A DNA stretch of 51,706 nucleotides from Mariprofundaceae bacterium (GCA_027018935.1 JALUXZ010000156.1:1-51706); one strand, 5' to 3'. Counted from the first letter of the stretch, positions 38,190-47,947 are shown. The notes: a model not told the origin generated them from the sequence alone. A program made the numbers and translations.

Positions 38190-39722
38190 ATGACTGATGA
38201 ATTGCACATTTTATTTGTAGAAGACAATGCTGAAGATATTGCATCTGTGCGCCATGCTTTGAAGAACTCGAAGCAGGCATTGGATATAAAATGTGTGGTT
38301 AATATGGATGACTTCTCTAGAGCATTAAGCACATCACATTGGGACATTATTCTTAGTGATGTCAATCTCCCAGAGCTTATGGTGAAAGATATTTTGCTTA
38401 AATTGCAAGAGCTTAGCCTATTGATTCCACTTGTCGTGGTGGCAAAACCCATTGGTGAGGAGGTGGTTGCGCAATTTTTGCGTGCTGGCGTGAGCAATTA
38501 CGTAAACAAGTTAAATTCTGAGAATTTATTAGCGGTTATACATCAAACACTGTTGGATACTGAGGCAAAAAAACTTGCCGCCCAGAAAGAGAAGATATTT
38601 ATTTCTACTGGGCGCATGGAAGTCGCAAAAACACTGGCTGGTGGTTTGGCTCATGATTTAAACAACTTAATGGTCGGCGTGGTAACTGGGGTTGAATTAT
38701 TACGTCAATACCTACCCCAAAATAGTGAAGCCAAAGATTTGTTGGATTTAATTTATCAATCGGGCATGAAGGCAACTGATGTCTCATCTCAAATGTTGGC
38801 TTATGTTCAGGGTGGAAAATACCGAGTTGAGGATATAGATGTGAATGCTTTGGTGATGGAGTTTATAGATTCAGATGTATTTCCTATTTCAGATTCTGTA
38901 GATGTAAAATTAAATTTATCACAAAACACCTCTTTTGTGAGTGGTGACCCAGCACAAATTCGCAAACTTTTAAGTGGCATTGTTCTTAATGCATATGAGG
39001 CAATGATGGAGGGAGGGGTGTTGAAAATATCGACGCGAGATAGATATATTGAGCGTGATGAAATATTATCTGAGATAAACCTTGAAAGTGGTGATTATGT
39101 TGAAATACGCATTGAAGATAATGGCATAGGTATGGATGATGTGCTGCGTACGCGCCTATTTGAACCTTTCTATACTACAAAATTTCAAGGGCGTGGGCTA
39201 GGTATGGCGGCAGCACACGGTATTGTTCGCAGTCATCAAGGTGAGATACTTGTAGAGAGTGAAATTGGTAAAGGTTCTGTTTTTAGGGTTCTTTTGCCTG
39301 TCATGAGCGAGCAAGATATTCCAAGTATAATACAGCAGCGGTGTGTGCTTGAGCCATATGCTGGCACAGAACATGTTTTGTTAATTGATGATGACCCGAC
39401 TGTTTTGGAAGTTATGCAGGCACTGATAAAGCAATGGGGATATAAAGTAAGCGTGGCAACCAATGGTGCTTTGGCTCTGCAGTTAATAGAGAAGAATCAC
39501 TATGATTTAGCTCTATTGGACTTGAATCTTCCTGACTGTAGTGGTCATAAATTGTTTTTAGAATTGCGTAAATTTATAGATGAATTGCCTATTTTGATGA
39601 TTAGTGCCTCACCAGCAGGCGTGGAGGCTGAGGCTTTACTTGATATGGGCGCATGTGATTTCTTACGCAAGCCTTTTATTCCCAATGAGTTGGGAAGTAT
39701 GTTGCGACAACTGTTGGACTAA
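38190..39722 (+). CDS. REC-histidine kinase-REC hybrid signalling protein
   Basis: The protein has 510 residues from MTDELHILF; the track start is 6 codons earlier. The N-terminal receiver domain (about 5-120) has the FVEDNAED acidic pair and IILSDVNLPE. The kinase core has the H box AGGLAHDLNNLM, an N box near LSGIVLNAYEAM, DNGIGMDD and GRGLGMAAAHGIV. A second receiver follows at about 395-510 (LLIDDDPTVLEV, LALLDLNLPDCSG, FLRKPF). There is no membrane or PAS sensor, so its input must arrive by phosphorylation of the first receiver or by a partner. It is divergent from htpG. Confidence 0.9.
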   Translation: MTDELHILFVEDNAEDIASVRHALKNSKQALDIKCVVNMDDFSRALSTSHWDIILSDVNLPELMVKDILLKLQELSLLIPLVVVAKPIGEEVVAQFLRAGVSNYVNKLNSENLLAVIHQTLLDTEAKKLAAQKEKIFISTGRMEVAKTLAGGLAHDLNNLMVGVVTGVELLRQYLPQNSEAKDLLDLIYQSGMKATDVSSQMLAYVQGGKYRVEDIDVNALVMEFIDSDVFPISDSVDVKLNLSQNTSFVSGDPAQIRKLLSGIVLNAYEAMMEGGVLKISTRDRYIERDEILSEINLESGDYVEIRIEDNGIGMDDVLRTRLFEPFYTTKFQGRGLGMAAAHGIVRSHQGEILVESEIGKGSVFRVLLPVMSEQDIPSIIQQRCVLEPYAGTEHVLLIDDDPTVLEVMQALIKQWGYKVSVATNGALALQLIEKNHYDLALLDLNLPDCSGHKLFLELRKFIDELPILMISASPAGVEAEALLDMGACDFLRKPFIPNELGSMLRQLLD

Positions 39723-39744
39723 GCTTTTAACAACCTGTTCTATA

Positions 39745-40074
39745 TAGGGCACCTCGAAAAACCTCGGCACTTCGCCAAACTTGTGTTTTTTACCCTTAGG
39801 GAGGTACTGATTAACTCTGGATGAGTGGATATGCGATTCAAAATCACCAACACCAAGGCAGCAAGCGCAAGCAATAGCCCCGCTATTGCTAAGTTGGCTA
39901 ACGCAGTTGCTGGCGATTTTGGGCGTATAGGCATCATTTATTGAGTTGATTAGCACCTCCCTAGCTGCATTGAATAAAATGGACAATAGCGATGCTATTA
40001 TTCATTTCAGTGCGCTTTGCTATGAGCGAAAATCAACGTCGTTTAACTTGTGCGAGGTTTTTCGAGGTGCCCTA
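39745..40074. mobile_element. Element B, copy interrupted by element A
   Basis: It begins (TA)GGGCACCTCGAAAAACCT and ends with the reverse complement ending GAGGTGCCC(TA). Removing the inserted element A (39797-39963) leaves about 163-165 bp, which aligns end to end with the copy at 48002 read in reverse. The order of events is therefore clear: element B was there first. Confidence 0.88.
39797..39963. mobile_element. Element A, copy nested in element B
   Basis: The ends are TA-GGGAGGTACTGATTAACTC and GAGTTGATTAGCACCTCCC-TA, i.e. terminal inverted repeats of about 19 bp with TA at both sides. The uninterrupted element B at 48 kb has a single TA at the same place (TCCCTAGCGG in reverse), which supports target TA duplication as in IS630/Tc1-mariner-type elements. 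One extra T is present on the left. The copy is 167 bp and non-coding. Confidence 0.88.
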
Positions 40075-40276
40075 TAATAGCATAAATATGCGATACAGCT
40101 TTTTTTAAGCTGTGCCATGATTGGCAGTATGAGTGCATATTCAATAAGGAAAAATGCAAAAAAAATCATAAAGCGCGAGAAAATATTCTGGTGGGGTCTA
40201 TTGTTTTGTTTCAGTCTGTTGCTGGCTTCACAGGTTTCTAGTTTGAGTTTGTGGTTAAATAGTTAAATTTTTAACT
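40075..40276. other. Gap between elements, with one possible small gene
   Basis: Between the element-B copy and the second element-A copy, ACAGCTT-TTTTT-AAGCTGT near 40094-40113 is a 7-bp hairpin. A 49-codon ORF follows and is listed separately. Nothing else was recognised. Confidence 0.4.
40117..40266 (+). CDS. Possible 49-residue membrane protein
   Basis: From ATG 40117 the frame encodes a basic N-terminus (SIRKNAKKIIKREK) and one hydrophobic helix (FWWGLLFCFSLLLASQVSSL), then stops at TAA 40264-40266. The basic-then-helix design is typical of small inner-membrane proteins. No good ribosome-binding site is seen for this ATG or for ATG 40129, and mobile elements lie on both sides, so it may be chance. 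Confidence 0.35.
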   Translation: MIGSMSAYSIRKNAKKIIKREKIFWWGLLFCFSLLLASQVSSLSLWLNS

Positions 40277-40442
40277 TAGGGAGGTGCTGATTAATTCTGG
40301 ATGAGTGGATATGCGATTTAAAATTTTCAATCCCAAGGCGGCAAGCGCAAGTAATAGCAGCGCTATTGTTAAGTTTGCCAACGCCGGCGTTAGTGATTTT
40401 GGGCGCATAGACACCATGCATTGAGTTAATCAGCACTCCTTA
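40277..40442. mobile_element. Element A, copy abutting panD
   Basis: It begins TA-GGGAGGTGCTGATTAATTC and ends GAGTTAATCAGCACTCC-T-TA. The 166 bp share CCAAGGCGGCAAGCGCAAGT and the AATAGC-AGC-GCTATT core with the nested copy. The last TA forms part of the TAA stop codon of panD, read on the minus strand. Confidence 0.88.
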
Positions 40443-40817
40443 GGCAGCTGCCAAACGACCATGGCTAGTATGGCTAATAGCATTGTTTTCATTGAGATAT
40501 ACCAGAGCAGGATTGAAGTGTGTTGCTTCTGCCGCATCTAGCTCTGCATAGGTGCAAATAATCAATAAATCATCAGCCCTAGCCTTGTGTGCTGCTGCGC
40601 CATTCACACCAATTGTGCCTGAGCCGCGTGCTGCGACAATGGCGTAAGTGGTAAAGCGTTCTCCATTACTTACATTATAAATATGCAGTTGTTCAAAGGG
40701 TAAGATATTGGCTGCATCGAGCAAATCTTGGTCAATAGCACAGGAACCTTCATAATCTAATTCGGCATGGGTGACTGTGGCACGGTGTAGTTTGGATTTT
40801 AGCATGGTTAATTTCAT
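40440..40817 (-). CDS. panD: Aspartate 1-decarboxylase PanD
   Basis: The 125-residue proenzyme makes beta-alanine for pantothenate. [25 protein letters not shown] contains the Gly-Ser self-cleavage site (YEG|SC) that creates the pyruvoyl cofactor. [23 protein letters not shown] and [12 protein letters not shown] are typical. The gene overlaps panC by 4 nt, and an element A ends exactly at its stop codon. Confidence 0.97.
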   Translation of the reverse strand: MKLTMLKSKLHRATVTHAELDYEGSCAIDQDLLDAANILPFEQLHIYNVSNGERFTTYAIVAARGSGTIGVNGAAAHKARADDLLIICTYAELDAAEATHFNPALVYLNENNAISHTSHGRLAAA

Positions 40818-41671
40818 GGGGTTGCCTCATTTGTCATGGTTTGTGGAAATAATGCTGCATTATCAATCAAACGGGTATTGCCGATTTTTGCAGCGATAAA
40901 TATACGACTTTGCGACGTAATCGTATTTTCAGGCTTAAGTGTTAATGCATGGCGTATTTCAAGATATTCTGGGGAAACTTGATGTTTTTTCAAATTATCC
41001 ATGCCAACATCTATGATATTTATTGCTTTTCCACCGATGTTTATATCATTTTGCATCAAATACAGGGCTTGTGATAAGCGTAAAGCTTTTTGACGTTCAG
41101 CAGGGCTTAAATAGCGATTACGACTGCTCATTGCCAATCCATCAGGCTCACGCACAATTTCACTGCGAATGATTTCAACAGGCATATGCAAATCACTTAC
41201 CATACGGCGAATAATTGCCAGTTGTTGCCAGTCTTTTTCACCAAACACTGCGATATTGGGCTGCACCAAGTTAAATAAAATGCTTACGACAGTGACTACG
41301 CCATCAAAATGCCCACTTCTCGATGCACCACAAAGCATGTTATCCAAGGCGTGGACTTTAAGGGTTATTTTAGCACCACCTTCTGGGTATAAATCATGCG
41401 GATGAAACACACAGTCCACACCTTCAGCTTTGCAAATAGCCGCATCATCTTCAAATACACGCGGATAATTATCTAAATCTTCATTCGCACCAAACTGCAA
41501 TGGGTTTACATAAATACTTACCACTACAATATCAGCCAAGCATTTGGCTTTATGAATCAGGCTAATATGTCCTGCATGCAAGCAGCCCATGGTGGGCACC
41601 AAGGCAATGCGTTTTTGCTTTACCCCTGCTAAATATTGCCGTAATGCAGTTGGATGATCTGCAATAATCAT
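40814..41671 (-). CDS. panC: Pantothenate synthetase PanC
   Basis: The 285-residue enzyme joins pantoate and beta-alanine using [18 protein letters not shown] holds the HxGH nucleotide-binding motif (His-Ala-Gly-His). [31 protein letters not shown] and [12 protein letters not shown] are family blocks, the last corresponding to the KMSKS-like loop. The starts and stops overlap panB and panD by 4 nt each. Confidence 0.97.
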   Translation of the reverse strand: MIIADHPTALRQYLAGVKQKRIALVPTMGCLHAGHISLIHKAKCLADIVVVSIYVNPLQFGANEDLDNYPRVFEDDAAICKAEGVDCVFHPHDLYPEGGAKITLKVHALDNMLCGASRSGHFDGVVTVVSILFNLVQPNIAVFGEKDWQQLAIIRRMVSDLHMPVEIIRSEIVREPDGLAMSSRNRYLSPAERQKALRLSQALYLMQNDINIGGKAINIIDVGMDNLKKHQVSPEYLEIRHALTLKPENTITSQSRIFIAAKIGNTRLIDNAALFPQTMTNEATP

Positions 41672-42462
41672 GGTTGTTTGCCTGCGCGCACGTCATCACA
41701 CCATTGCCCAATGGCTGTTGTAATGCTCTCGCGTAGGTTGGTATAGGCTGGGGCAAAGGGAGGATTCTTTTCAGATAGACCGAGCAAATCATGCCATACT
41801 AATACCTGTCCATCACAATCCTTACCTGCACCAATACCAATACTGGGAATTTCAATGGCTGCGCTGATGCGTGCTGCCAAGTCATCAGGGATACACTCCA
41901 AAACTACAGCTACAGCACCAGCATTACTGACGGCTTGCGCATCTTGAAAGATAATATCGGCAGCTTCATCGCTTTGACCTTGCCTTTTAAAACCGCCAAA
42001 CTTTTTTACAGATTGTGGGGTAAGTCCCAAGTGCGCGACCACAGCAATGCCGCGCTCACTTAAAAACGCAATCGTGGCAGCCATATGTTGCCCGCCTTCA
42101 ATTTTAACCGCATCACAGCCAGTTTGCTGTAATACTTGTGCTGCAGATGCAAAAGCTTGTTCAGGTGATGCTTGATAACTGCCAAAAGGAAGGTCACAGA
42201 CCACCCAAGCTTTATCGCGCCCACGTACCACAGCGGCAGTATGATGAATCATATGTTCAAGGGTAACGGGAATGGTGGAATCAAAGCCTAAAGAAACCAT
42301 GCCCAAAGAATCACCAACTAAAATCACATCCACACCAGCCATTTCAGCCAATGCGGCAGTAGGGGTGTCGTAGGCAGTTAGCCATACTTGTTTGCGCTGG
42401 GCTTGTTTGTCCGCCAGCAATGTACTTGCTGTGGTTCGTTTTTTAATCTGCGTCATATTCAC
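41668..42462 (-). CDS. panB: 3-methyl-2-oxobutanoate hydroxymethyltransferase PanB
   Basis: The 264-residue enzyme makes ketopantoate, the first step to pantothenate. WLTAYDTPTAALAEMAGVDVILVGDSLGMV, VVCDLPFGSYQ, KIEGGQHMA, GLTPQSVKKFGGFK and IPSIGIGAGKDCDGQVLVWHD are the expected blocks. It heads panB-panC-panD; the fourth pathway gene, panE, starts at 51.25 kb. Confidence 0.97.
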   Translation of the reverse strand: MNMTQIKKRTTASTLLADKQAQRKQVWLTAYDTPTAALAEMAGVDVILVGDSLGMVSLGFDSTIPVTLEHMIHHTAAVVRGRDKAWVVCDLPFGSYQASPEQAFASAAQVLQQTGCDAVKIEGGQHMAATIAFLSERGIAVVAHLGLTPQSVKKFGGFKRQGQSDEAADIIFQDAQAVSNAGAVAVVLECIPDDLAARISAAIEIPSIGIGAGKDCDGQVLVWHDLLGLSEKNPPFAPAYTNLRESITTAIGQWCDDVRAGKQP

Positions 42463-42631
42463 CTTTCCGCTTCAGTCTGTTGCCAGTACCGTCTTTTAAG
42501 GATAGCGAAAGGCTAGCGTGTACTGCGATGGTGGTAAATATGTAAGCGTGTTTGCTCTTAATTGATAATCAAACTTACTTGACCATTACATATTAACACG
42601 GCACAGATAAAAACTGTATTCGTCAATATTG

Positions 42632-42895
42632 CTAGCTGCTTTTGTAAACAGTGCCACGATGCGCAACTTTCACGACAGTAATGACCAATTCAGTATCTTG
42701 GATTTCATAGATGATTCTATATATGCCTTGCCTTACACGGTATTTTTCTTGATTGGAAAGTTTGATGCAGCCATCGGCTCTTGGGTTTTTCAGTAACAAG
42801 TTCATACGTTCAAGTATGCGCTTTACATCATTGTTGGGGATTTTTCTAAGGTCTTTGGCAACTGACTTTTTAAAAACAAGGCTATATTTTGCCAT
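42632..42895 (-). CDS. relE: RelE-family toxin
   Basis: The 87-residue protein reads YSLVFKKSVAKDLRKIPNNDVKRIL, then CIKLSNQEKYRVRQGIYRIIYEIQD and VVKVAHRGTVYKS. This is the RelE order, with the RVRxGxYRI.Y motif and the VAHR end. RelE proteins cut mRNA in the ribosomal A site. It overlaps the antitoxin gene by 14 nt. Confidence 0.93.
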   Translation of the reverse strand: MAKYSLVFKKSVAKDLRKIPNNDVKRILERMNLLLKNPRADGCIKLSNQEKYRVRQGIYRIIYEIQDTELVITVVKVAHRGTVYKSS

Positions 42896-43115
42896 GTGTT
42901 TTTAGCTCATTTAATAACTCTTCATAGTTTAAAGTTGGCTCACTTTCTCTTATTTCAAAGGCTTTTAAATCCTCTTGGTCTTCTTGAAGTGACAAACGCA
43001 CAGCTTCATTTACCAGGTCAGAAACAGATATATGCGCTGTTGCAGCTTTTATGCGCAAGGCTTGGTGTATTTCAGGCTCAAAATAAACAGTAGAGCGTTT
43101 TGATAATGTACTCAT
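42882..43115 (-). CDS. RelB/CopG-like ribbon-helix-helix antitoxin
   Basis: The 77-residue protein starts at MSTLSKRSTVYFEPEIHQALRIKAATAHISVSDLVNEAVRLSL, a ribbon-helix-helix domain. An acidic tail (QEDQEDLKAFEIRESEPTLNYEEL) would neutralise RelE. The track start is 3 codons earlier and overlaps the predicted -10, so I use ATG 43115. Confidence 0.9.
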   Translation of the reverse strand: MSTLSKRSTVYFEPEIHQALRIKAATAHISVSDLVNEAVRLSLQEDQEDLKAFEIRESEPTLNYEELLNELKTHGKI

Positions 43116-43122
43116 AACCTGC

Positions 43123-43151
43123 ATGTTAGCGTTATGACGTTATAGCGTCAA
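43123..43151 (-). promoter_or_regulatory. Promoter and operator of the relBE-like pair
   Basis: On the minus strand TTGACG (43146-43151) and TAACAT (43123-43128) are 17 bp apart. TGACG-CTATAA-CGTCA (43135-43150) is an inverted repeat, and TAACGCTA is partly repeated. Transcription would begin next to ATG 43115, giving a nearly leaderless message. The prmC stop codon lies inside the operator. Confidence 0.6.
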
Positions 43152-43981
43152 TATTGATACACGCCACCACGCAGGTTGCCTGCAAGGTCATGATAAGAGT
43201 AAAGCATAGTGATGGCATCAGGTGTTTTAGGTAGTCCGCATAAGCCAGTTTCAACAAGTATATAAGCGCCTTGCTTAAGGTGGTTCGGAGCTTCGTTTAA
43301 AAGAATGCGAAGTAAGCTTAAACCATCTTTTGTATCGGTAAGTGCGTGGGAAGGTTCATGGTGCAACTCTTGTTCCAGACCATGCATTTCATCGACGGAC
43401 ACATAAGGCGGGTTGGAGAGAATAGCATCAAAGGCTTGGGTATTTGCATCAAAGGCTTGGTACAAGTCACCTTGCTTGAATTGTACACGTTCGCTTACAA
43501 CGTGTTTTTCCGCATTGCTGCGTGCAATGATTAATGATTTCTCTGAAATATCGGTAGCAAGCACGATAGCATTGGGGTATTCACAAGCGATAGTGATGGC
43601 AATACAGCCAGAGCCTGTGCCAATATCAGCAAAGTAGTAGGGGGCTTGCGTGTCGGGATAGAGCTTTAATAATTCTTCAATCAAATGCTCGGTTTCAGGG
43701 CGTGGAATCAATACATCAGGGCTAACGTTGAAGCTGCGAGACCAAAATTCTTTCTCGCCAATAATATATGCGACTGGTTCACGCTTGCAGCGGCGAACAA
43801 TATATTCAGAGAAGATATGTGCGACATCACTGGGTAAGTCGTCATGGGCTTTGATAATTAACTGGGTGCGGTTGATGCCCCATGCATGCATTAGTAAACA
43901 TTCAGCATCAAGCCGTGCTGACTCGCAGTCAGCGGCTTGCAGCTTTGCTATGGCTTGTTGTAGATGTTCTTTGGCACTCAT
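43148..43981 (-). CDS. prmC: Peptide chain release factor methyltransferase PrmC
   Basis: The 277-residue enzyme methylates the glutamine in the GGQ motif of release factors. [39 protein letters not shown] (SAM loop) and LSNPPYV (catalytic NPPY) identify it. It overlaps its substrate gene prfA by 4 nt, the usual pairing. Confidence 0.96.
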   Translation of the reverse strand: MSAKEHLQQAIAKLQAADCESARLDAECLLMHAWGINRTQLIIKAHDDLPSDVAHIFSEYIVRRCKREPVAYIIGEKEFWSRSFNVSPDVLIPRPETEHLIEELLKLYPDTQAPYYFADIGTGSGCIAITIACEYPNAIVLATDISEKSLIIARSNAEKHVVSERVQFKQGDLYQAFDANTQAFDAILSNPPYVSVDEMHGLEQELHHEPSHALTDTKDGLSLLRILLNEAPNHLKQGAYILVETGLCGLPKTPDAITMLYSYHDLAGNLRGGVYQY

Positions 43982-45051
43982 GCGCCTTGTGATGCGAGCA
44001 GTTCCGCCTGATGATGGGTAATCAACGCTTCAATCAACTCATCCATTTCACCACCCATAATTTGTTCTAATTTATACAAGGTTAAATTGATGCGATGATC
44101 GGTTACGCGCCCTTGTGGGTAGTTATAAGTGCGAATCCGCTCGGAGCGATCGCCAGAGCCAACCATATCTTTGCGTACCTCGGCGCGCTCATTGTGTGCG
44201 GTTTCTTGCTCTTTGGCGAGAATGCGGGCTTGTAATACCTTCATGGCTTGGGCTTTGTTTTTATGTTGGCTGGCTTGATCTTGACATTGTACCACCGTAC
44301 CCGAAGGAATATGGGTGATACGTACCGCAGATTCGGTTTTATTCACATGCTGACCACCAGCACCTGAGGCGCGATACACATCAATGCGCAAATCATCGGG
44401 GCGAATATCGATATCCACTTCTTTGGCTTCGGGTAATACGGCGACAGTGCATGCGGATGTGTGAATGCGTCCACCTGATTCTGTGGTGGGGATACGCTGA
44501 ACACGATGGGTGCCTGATTCAAACTTGAATGTAGAGAATACACCTGTACCTGTGATTTGTGCAACGACTTCTTTATAACCACCAATACCAATACTGTTGC
44601 TGGATAATACTTCGACTTTAAAACCTTTGATTTCAGCATACCGACTATACATACGAAATAAGTCGGCAGCAAAAAGAGCGGCTTCATCACCGCCTGTGCC
44701 AGCACGTACTTCAAGAATAACATTGCGATTATCATTCGGGTCTTTAGGCAATAAAAGCAGGGTAAGCTCATCATTGCATGCTTCAATGGCTTTTTTAAGC
44801 TCTTGAATCTCTTCTTGCGCGATACCCTTAAGCTCTGCATCGCAATCAGGATCTGCCATCAACTCCTGATTGTCTTTGAGTTGTTGCTCTAAATCTTGAT
44901 AGTGCTTGGCTTTTTCTGCGACAGGTTCAATGTCTGAAAATTCACGGGAAAGTTCAGTGTAGCGTTTTTGATTCGATGTAACTTCAGGGTCAGCAAGCAT
45001 GACGGTAATATCTTCATACTTGTGCAGGATATCATCCAGACGTGTGTTCAT
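43978..45051 (-). CDS. prfA: Peptide chain release factor 1
   Basis: The 357-residue factor reads UAA and UAG. The GGQ loop ([19 protein letters not shown]) and [15 protein letters not shown] are present. The codon-recognition segment differs by little from the PxT type ([14 protein letters not shown]). Its start overlaps the hemA end by 20 nt. The order hemA-prfA-prmC is conserved widely in proteobacteria. Confidence 0.97.
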   Translation of the reverse strand: MNTRLDDILHKYEDITVMLADPEVTSNQKRYTELSREFSDIEPVAEKAKHYQDLEQQLKDNQELMADPDCDAELKGIAQEEIQELKKAIEACNDELTLLLLPKDPNDNRNVILEVRAGTGGDEAALFAADLFRMYSRYAEIKGFKVEVLSSNSIGIGGYKEVVAQITGTGVFSTFKFESGTHRVQRIPTTESGGRIHTSACTVAVLPEAKEVDIDIRPDDLRIDVYRASGAGGQHVNKTESAVRITHIPSGTVVQCQDQASQHKNKAQAMKVLQARILAKEQETAHNERAEVRKDMVGSGDRSERIRTYNYPQGRVTDHRINLTLYKLEQIMGGEMDELIEALITHHQAELLASQGA

Positions 45052-46357
45052 CGGACTCCTTATGTTGTGTCACAGAGCTTGCTTCCACAGGCTTAATTTC
45101 CACATCGAACAATTTGCGTGCTGCACCCATCAATAAATCACCTTCCATATCTTCGGGAAGACTTTTTAAGCTACGTAAGCTTGGATGTAAAAAACGTTTC
45201 ATCAACGAGCGACTAAAGCGTTCGACGGCTTCCTGCTGTTCGGGTGATAGACCTTTCAAGTAACGCCCAGCTTTAAGCAATTCATCTTGGCGAATGGCAT
45301 CACTTTGCTGCTGAATACTGCGAATAAGGGGTACAGATTCGAGAGATTTTAGCCATAAAAGAAATGTTTTTTCTTCTTCGGCAAGTAAAGTACGTGCTTG
45401 CTCTGATTCTTTTTCGCGATTTTCACGGTTGCCCTGCACAACCTGTTGCAAATCATCAATGTCATAGACATAAGCCCCAGGAATATCGGCAATACGTGGG
45501 TCAATATCGCGTGGTACAGCAATATCGACAAGAAACATCGGTTTGCCACGCCGTTTTTCCATTGCCGCCTGCATCACTTCAGGCAACAATACATAAGTAT
45601 TTGCACCTGTACTGGAAATAATAATATCCGCTGAATCTAGATAATCAGGTAACTGCTCTAGTGTGAGCGCATGACCTTCAAACTCAATAGCAAGGTTTTG
45701 AGCGCGTGCCAAGGTGCGGTTGGCGACTAAAATATTATTGCAACCATTGCCGCGTAAGTGGCGGGCTGCCAGTTCAGCCATTTCACCAGCCCCAATAAGC
45801 AATACGGTTTTGCCTGTTAATTCATCAAAAATACGTTTGGCAAGTTCAACAGCACACGATGAAATATTGACCGATTGTTTGCCAATGGCTGTTTCACTAC
45901 GCGCACGTTTGGCAGCTGAGAAGGTAGATTGATATAAGCGGTGTAAGATATGTCCAGCAGTGCCAGCAGCCAAAGCTTGTTCGTAAGATGCTTTGACTTG
46001 CCCAAAAATTTGAGGTTCACCCAATACCAAAGAATCCAAACCAGAGGCAACAGCATACAGGTGTTTTACGGCATCATCGGTGGTGTAGGCATAAAGATGT
46101 GGACAAACTTGCTCGAAATCCATGCCAGATGTTTCTGCAAACCATTCGTGAACCAATGCAATTGCAGCATCAGGATCGTGGGTAACCACGGTCATTTCAA
46201 CACGGTTACAGGTTGAGAGAAGTGCCGCTTCACGAATAGCAGGAAGTGCAACTTGGGCTTGTAAGATAGATGCAATATCTTTCTCTTGCACGGCAAGTCG
46301 CTCGCGAAGTTCAACCGGTGCAGTTTTATGATTTAAACCAATATGACAAATACGCAT
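45032..46357 (-). CDS. hemA: Glutamyl-tRNA reductase HemA
   Basis: The 441-residue enzyme opens the C5 route to tetrapyrroles. [17 protein letters not shown], the catalytic cysteine in [20 protein letters not shown], the Rossmann loop [16 protein letters not shown] and [10 protein letters not shown] are visible. The C-terminal dimerisation helix region is complete. It suggests a 5-aminolevulinate pathway from glutamate rather than the HemA synthase of alphaproteobacteria. Confidence 0.97.
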   Translation of the reverse strand: MRICHIGLNHKTAPVELRERLAVQEKDIASILQAQVALPAIREAALLSTCNRVEMTVVTHDPDAAIALVHEWFAETSGMDFEQVCPHLYAYTTDDAVKHLYAVASGLDSLVLGEPQIFGQVKASYEQALAAGTAGHILHRLYQSTFSAAKRARSETAIGKQSVNISSCAVELAKRIFDELTGKTVLLIGAGEMAELAARHLRGNGCNNILVANRTLARAQNLAIEFEGHALTLEQLPDYLDSADIIISSTGANTYVLLPEVMQAAMEKRRGKPMFLVDIAVPRDIDPRIADIPGAYVYDIDDLQQVVQGNRENREKESEQARTLLAEEEKTFLLWLKSLESVPLIRSIQQQSDAIRQDELLKAGRYLKGLSPEQQEAVERFSRSLMKRFLHPSLRSLKSLPEDMEGDLLMGAARKLFDVEIKPVEASSVTQHKESDEHTSG

Positions 46358-46366
46358 ATCGCGAAC

Positions 46367-46969
46367 CTAACTTTTTGCTGCTGTCTGTCCATCTTCAGTC
46401 AGCAACATAGGGATTTGAATGGCTTGTCCATTTTTCAGTATCCATGCTTCAGATTCCAATACTCCCTTAGTATCAAAGGAAATATTGAGGTGAATAAATG
46501 GCATATTATCGTGTTGTTTGAAATGTGGGCTTAACAGCTTCTCTGTGTTTTTCATCGCACTGATTGTTGGGCGTGCACATTGATAAACACCCGATAAGAC
46601 GATTTGATTGTCTTGCCAAGTTTGTGAGACTTGCTTGAGCTTTGTTAAAGCCGCTTCTGTATGTGTGAGCTGCATTACATCTTCATACGCTTCTGGTGGT
46701 GAAACTCGCCACAGTTGTGTGTGTGTTGCGTTGTCAATTTCTCCTTTTATTTGACTACCCAATAAGCCAATGATGCTATTGTCTTGGGCGGATAATGATG
46801 TTTGCCAAATAAACTGCATGGCATGACGCGCGATAGATAAGGAAGCTTGGTCTGATACTTGCATAGTGGCAAAGCATAAGCTGTGTGTGGGGCGGGTCAA
46901 ATATAATGGCTTAAAAAGTGAAATATGCTTTTTATAAAGATAGGTTACGGGCGTTTCTTTGACTAACAC
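46367..46969 (-). CDS. Hypothetical protein, possibly a degenerate JAB/MPN-like fold
   Basis: The protein has 200 residues from GTG 46969, or shorter from Met36 (MQVSDQ). The segment order LSIARHAMQFIWQTSLSAQDNSIIGLLGSQ, QIVLSGVYQCA, RPTISAM and ESEAWILKNGQAIQIPML recalls bacterial JAB/MPN metalloprotease-like proteins. The metal-binding His residues (HxH) would be missing, so it would be inactive. That comparison is by pattern only. It sits 9 bp upstream of hemA and may be cotranscribed with it. Confidence 0.6.
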   Translation of the reverse strand: MLVKETPVTYLYKKHISLFKPLYLTRPTHSLCFATMQVSDQASLSIARHAMQFIWQTSLSAQDNSIIGLLGSQIKGEIDNATHTQLWRVSPPEAYEDVMQLTHTEAALTKLKQVSQTWQDNQIVLSGVYQCARPTISAMKNTEKLLSPHFKQHDNMPFIHLNISFDTKGVLESEAWILKNGQAIQIPMLLTEDGQTAAKS

Positions 46970-47020
46970 CTCTTAAAGTGTTATAAAGTCGCGTTCAGGC
47001 GGGTAAGGAGTAGGGATACT

Positions 47021-47947
47021 TTGAAATATTTTTCGTTGATGTTGGTGCCAGATGCTGGGCAAGTGCGTACTTACCGTGTAAGTCAGCGTAGCTTGTTTTA
47101 TGTTGTAGGTACGGTTTTGGCACTATTGGCTTTTGGTGCATGGGGCACATACAGTGTTTATCAGGCGAAACAAATACAGTTAAGTTTGCAAAATTCGCAA
47201 ACTATGTTGCAAGTAGTACGTCAACGTCAGAATGAAGCCTATGCTGATATGCAAGCAAAGCTGGACATAGAAAAGAAGAAATTAGCTGTGTATGCACGCA
47301 ACCTTGGGCAAATTCAGGCCAGTGTGCTGCGTTTGGATTCACTTGGTGAACGTTTGGTTGAAGTGTCTAAATTGAATAAAAATGAATTTGATTTTGGCGT
47401 GACCCCTGCATTGGGTGGGCCTCGCCTTGAACAAACCCCCGTATTGGCTTTGGATGAGCAGATGCAGCATGTGGGTTTACAATTGACCCACTTGGATGCG
47501 CAGCTATCTGCGATTGATATGGTTTTGCAGGGTGAGCGTGAAGAAGGTTTGGCTCGTCCTCATGCATGGCCTACGGAAGGTGGTTATTTAAGTTCGCATT
47601 ATGGTATGCGTATTGACCCATTCACAGGGCAACGTGCCATGCACCGTGGTGTGGATATTGCCAATCGCTTTGGTGCAGCAGTATTGGCAGCGAGCCATGG
47701 TGTGGTGGTATTTGCGGGTAAAATGCGTGGTTATGGTTATTTGATTGAGATTGATCATGGTTATGGTTACCGCACACGTTATGGACATATGTCTAGTGCA
47801 GCAGTGAAAGCTGGCGATGAAGTTGATGCAAATCAGTTGATTGGACGGGTTGGCTCGACAGGGCATTCCACTGGTCCGCATTTGCATTTTGAAGTGCGTA
47901 AGTTTGGTAAAGATTTAAACCCTTCAACATATTTGCCAAGAGGTTGA
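47021..47947 (+). CDS. M23-family peptidoglycan endopeptidase or activator with a membrane anchor
   Basis: The 308-residue protein starts at TTG 47021, 10 nt after AAGGAG. A transmembrane helix (about 25-50; FYVVGTVLALLAFGAWGTYSVY) is followed by a coiled coil (about 55-115). A LytM/M23 domain follows (about 185-300): YLSSHYGMRIDPFTGQRAMHRGVDIA, GYRTRYGHMS and HSTGPHLHFEVR contain the complete zinc set (HxxxD and HxH with the upstream His). It should cut peptide cross-bridges in the periplasm. It is divergent from the hemA cluster. Confidence 0.92.
   Translation: MKYFSLMLVPDAGQVRTYRVSQRSLFYVVGTVLALLAFGAWGTYSVYQAKQIQLSLQNSQTMLQVVRQRQNEAYADMQAKLDIEKKKLAVYARNLGQIQASVLRLDSLGERLVEVSKLNKNEFDFGVTPALGGPRLEQTPVLALDEQMQHVGLQLTHLDAQLSAIDMVLQGEREEGLARPHAWPTEGGYLSSHYGMRIDPFTGQRAMHRGVDIANRFGAAVLAASHGVVVFAGKMRGYGYLIEIDHGYGYRTRYGHMSSAAVKAGDEVDANQLIGRVGSTGHSTGPHLHFEVRKFGKDLNPSTYLPRG

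Noticed and set aside
39663-39986. 107-residue minus-strand ORF near 39.8 kb
   Set aside because: It translates the nested A/B elements and the antisense of the hybrid kinase end.
44343-44840. 165-residue ORF inside prfA
   Set aside because: It is an alternative frame of a secure prfA gene that retains the GGQ motif in the main frame.
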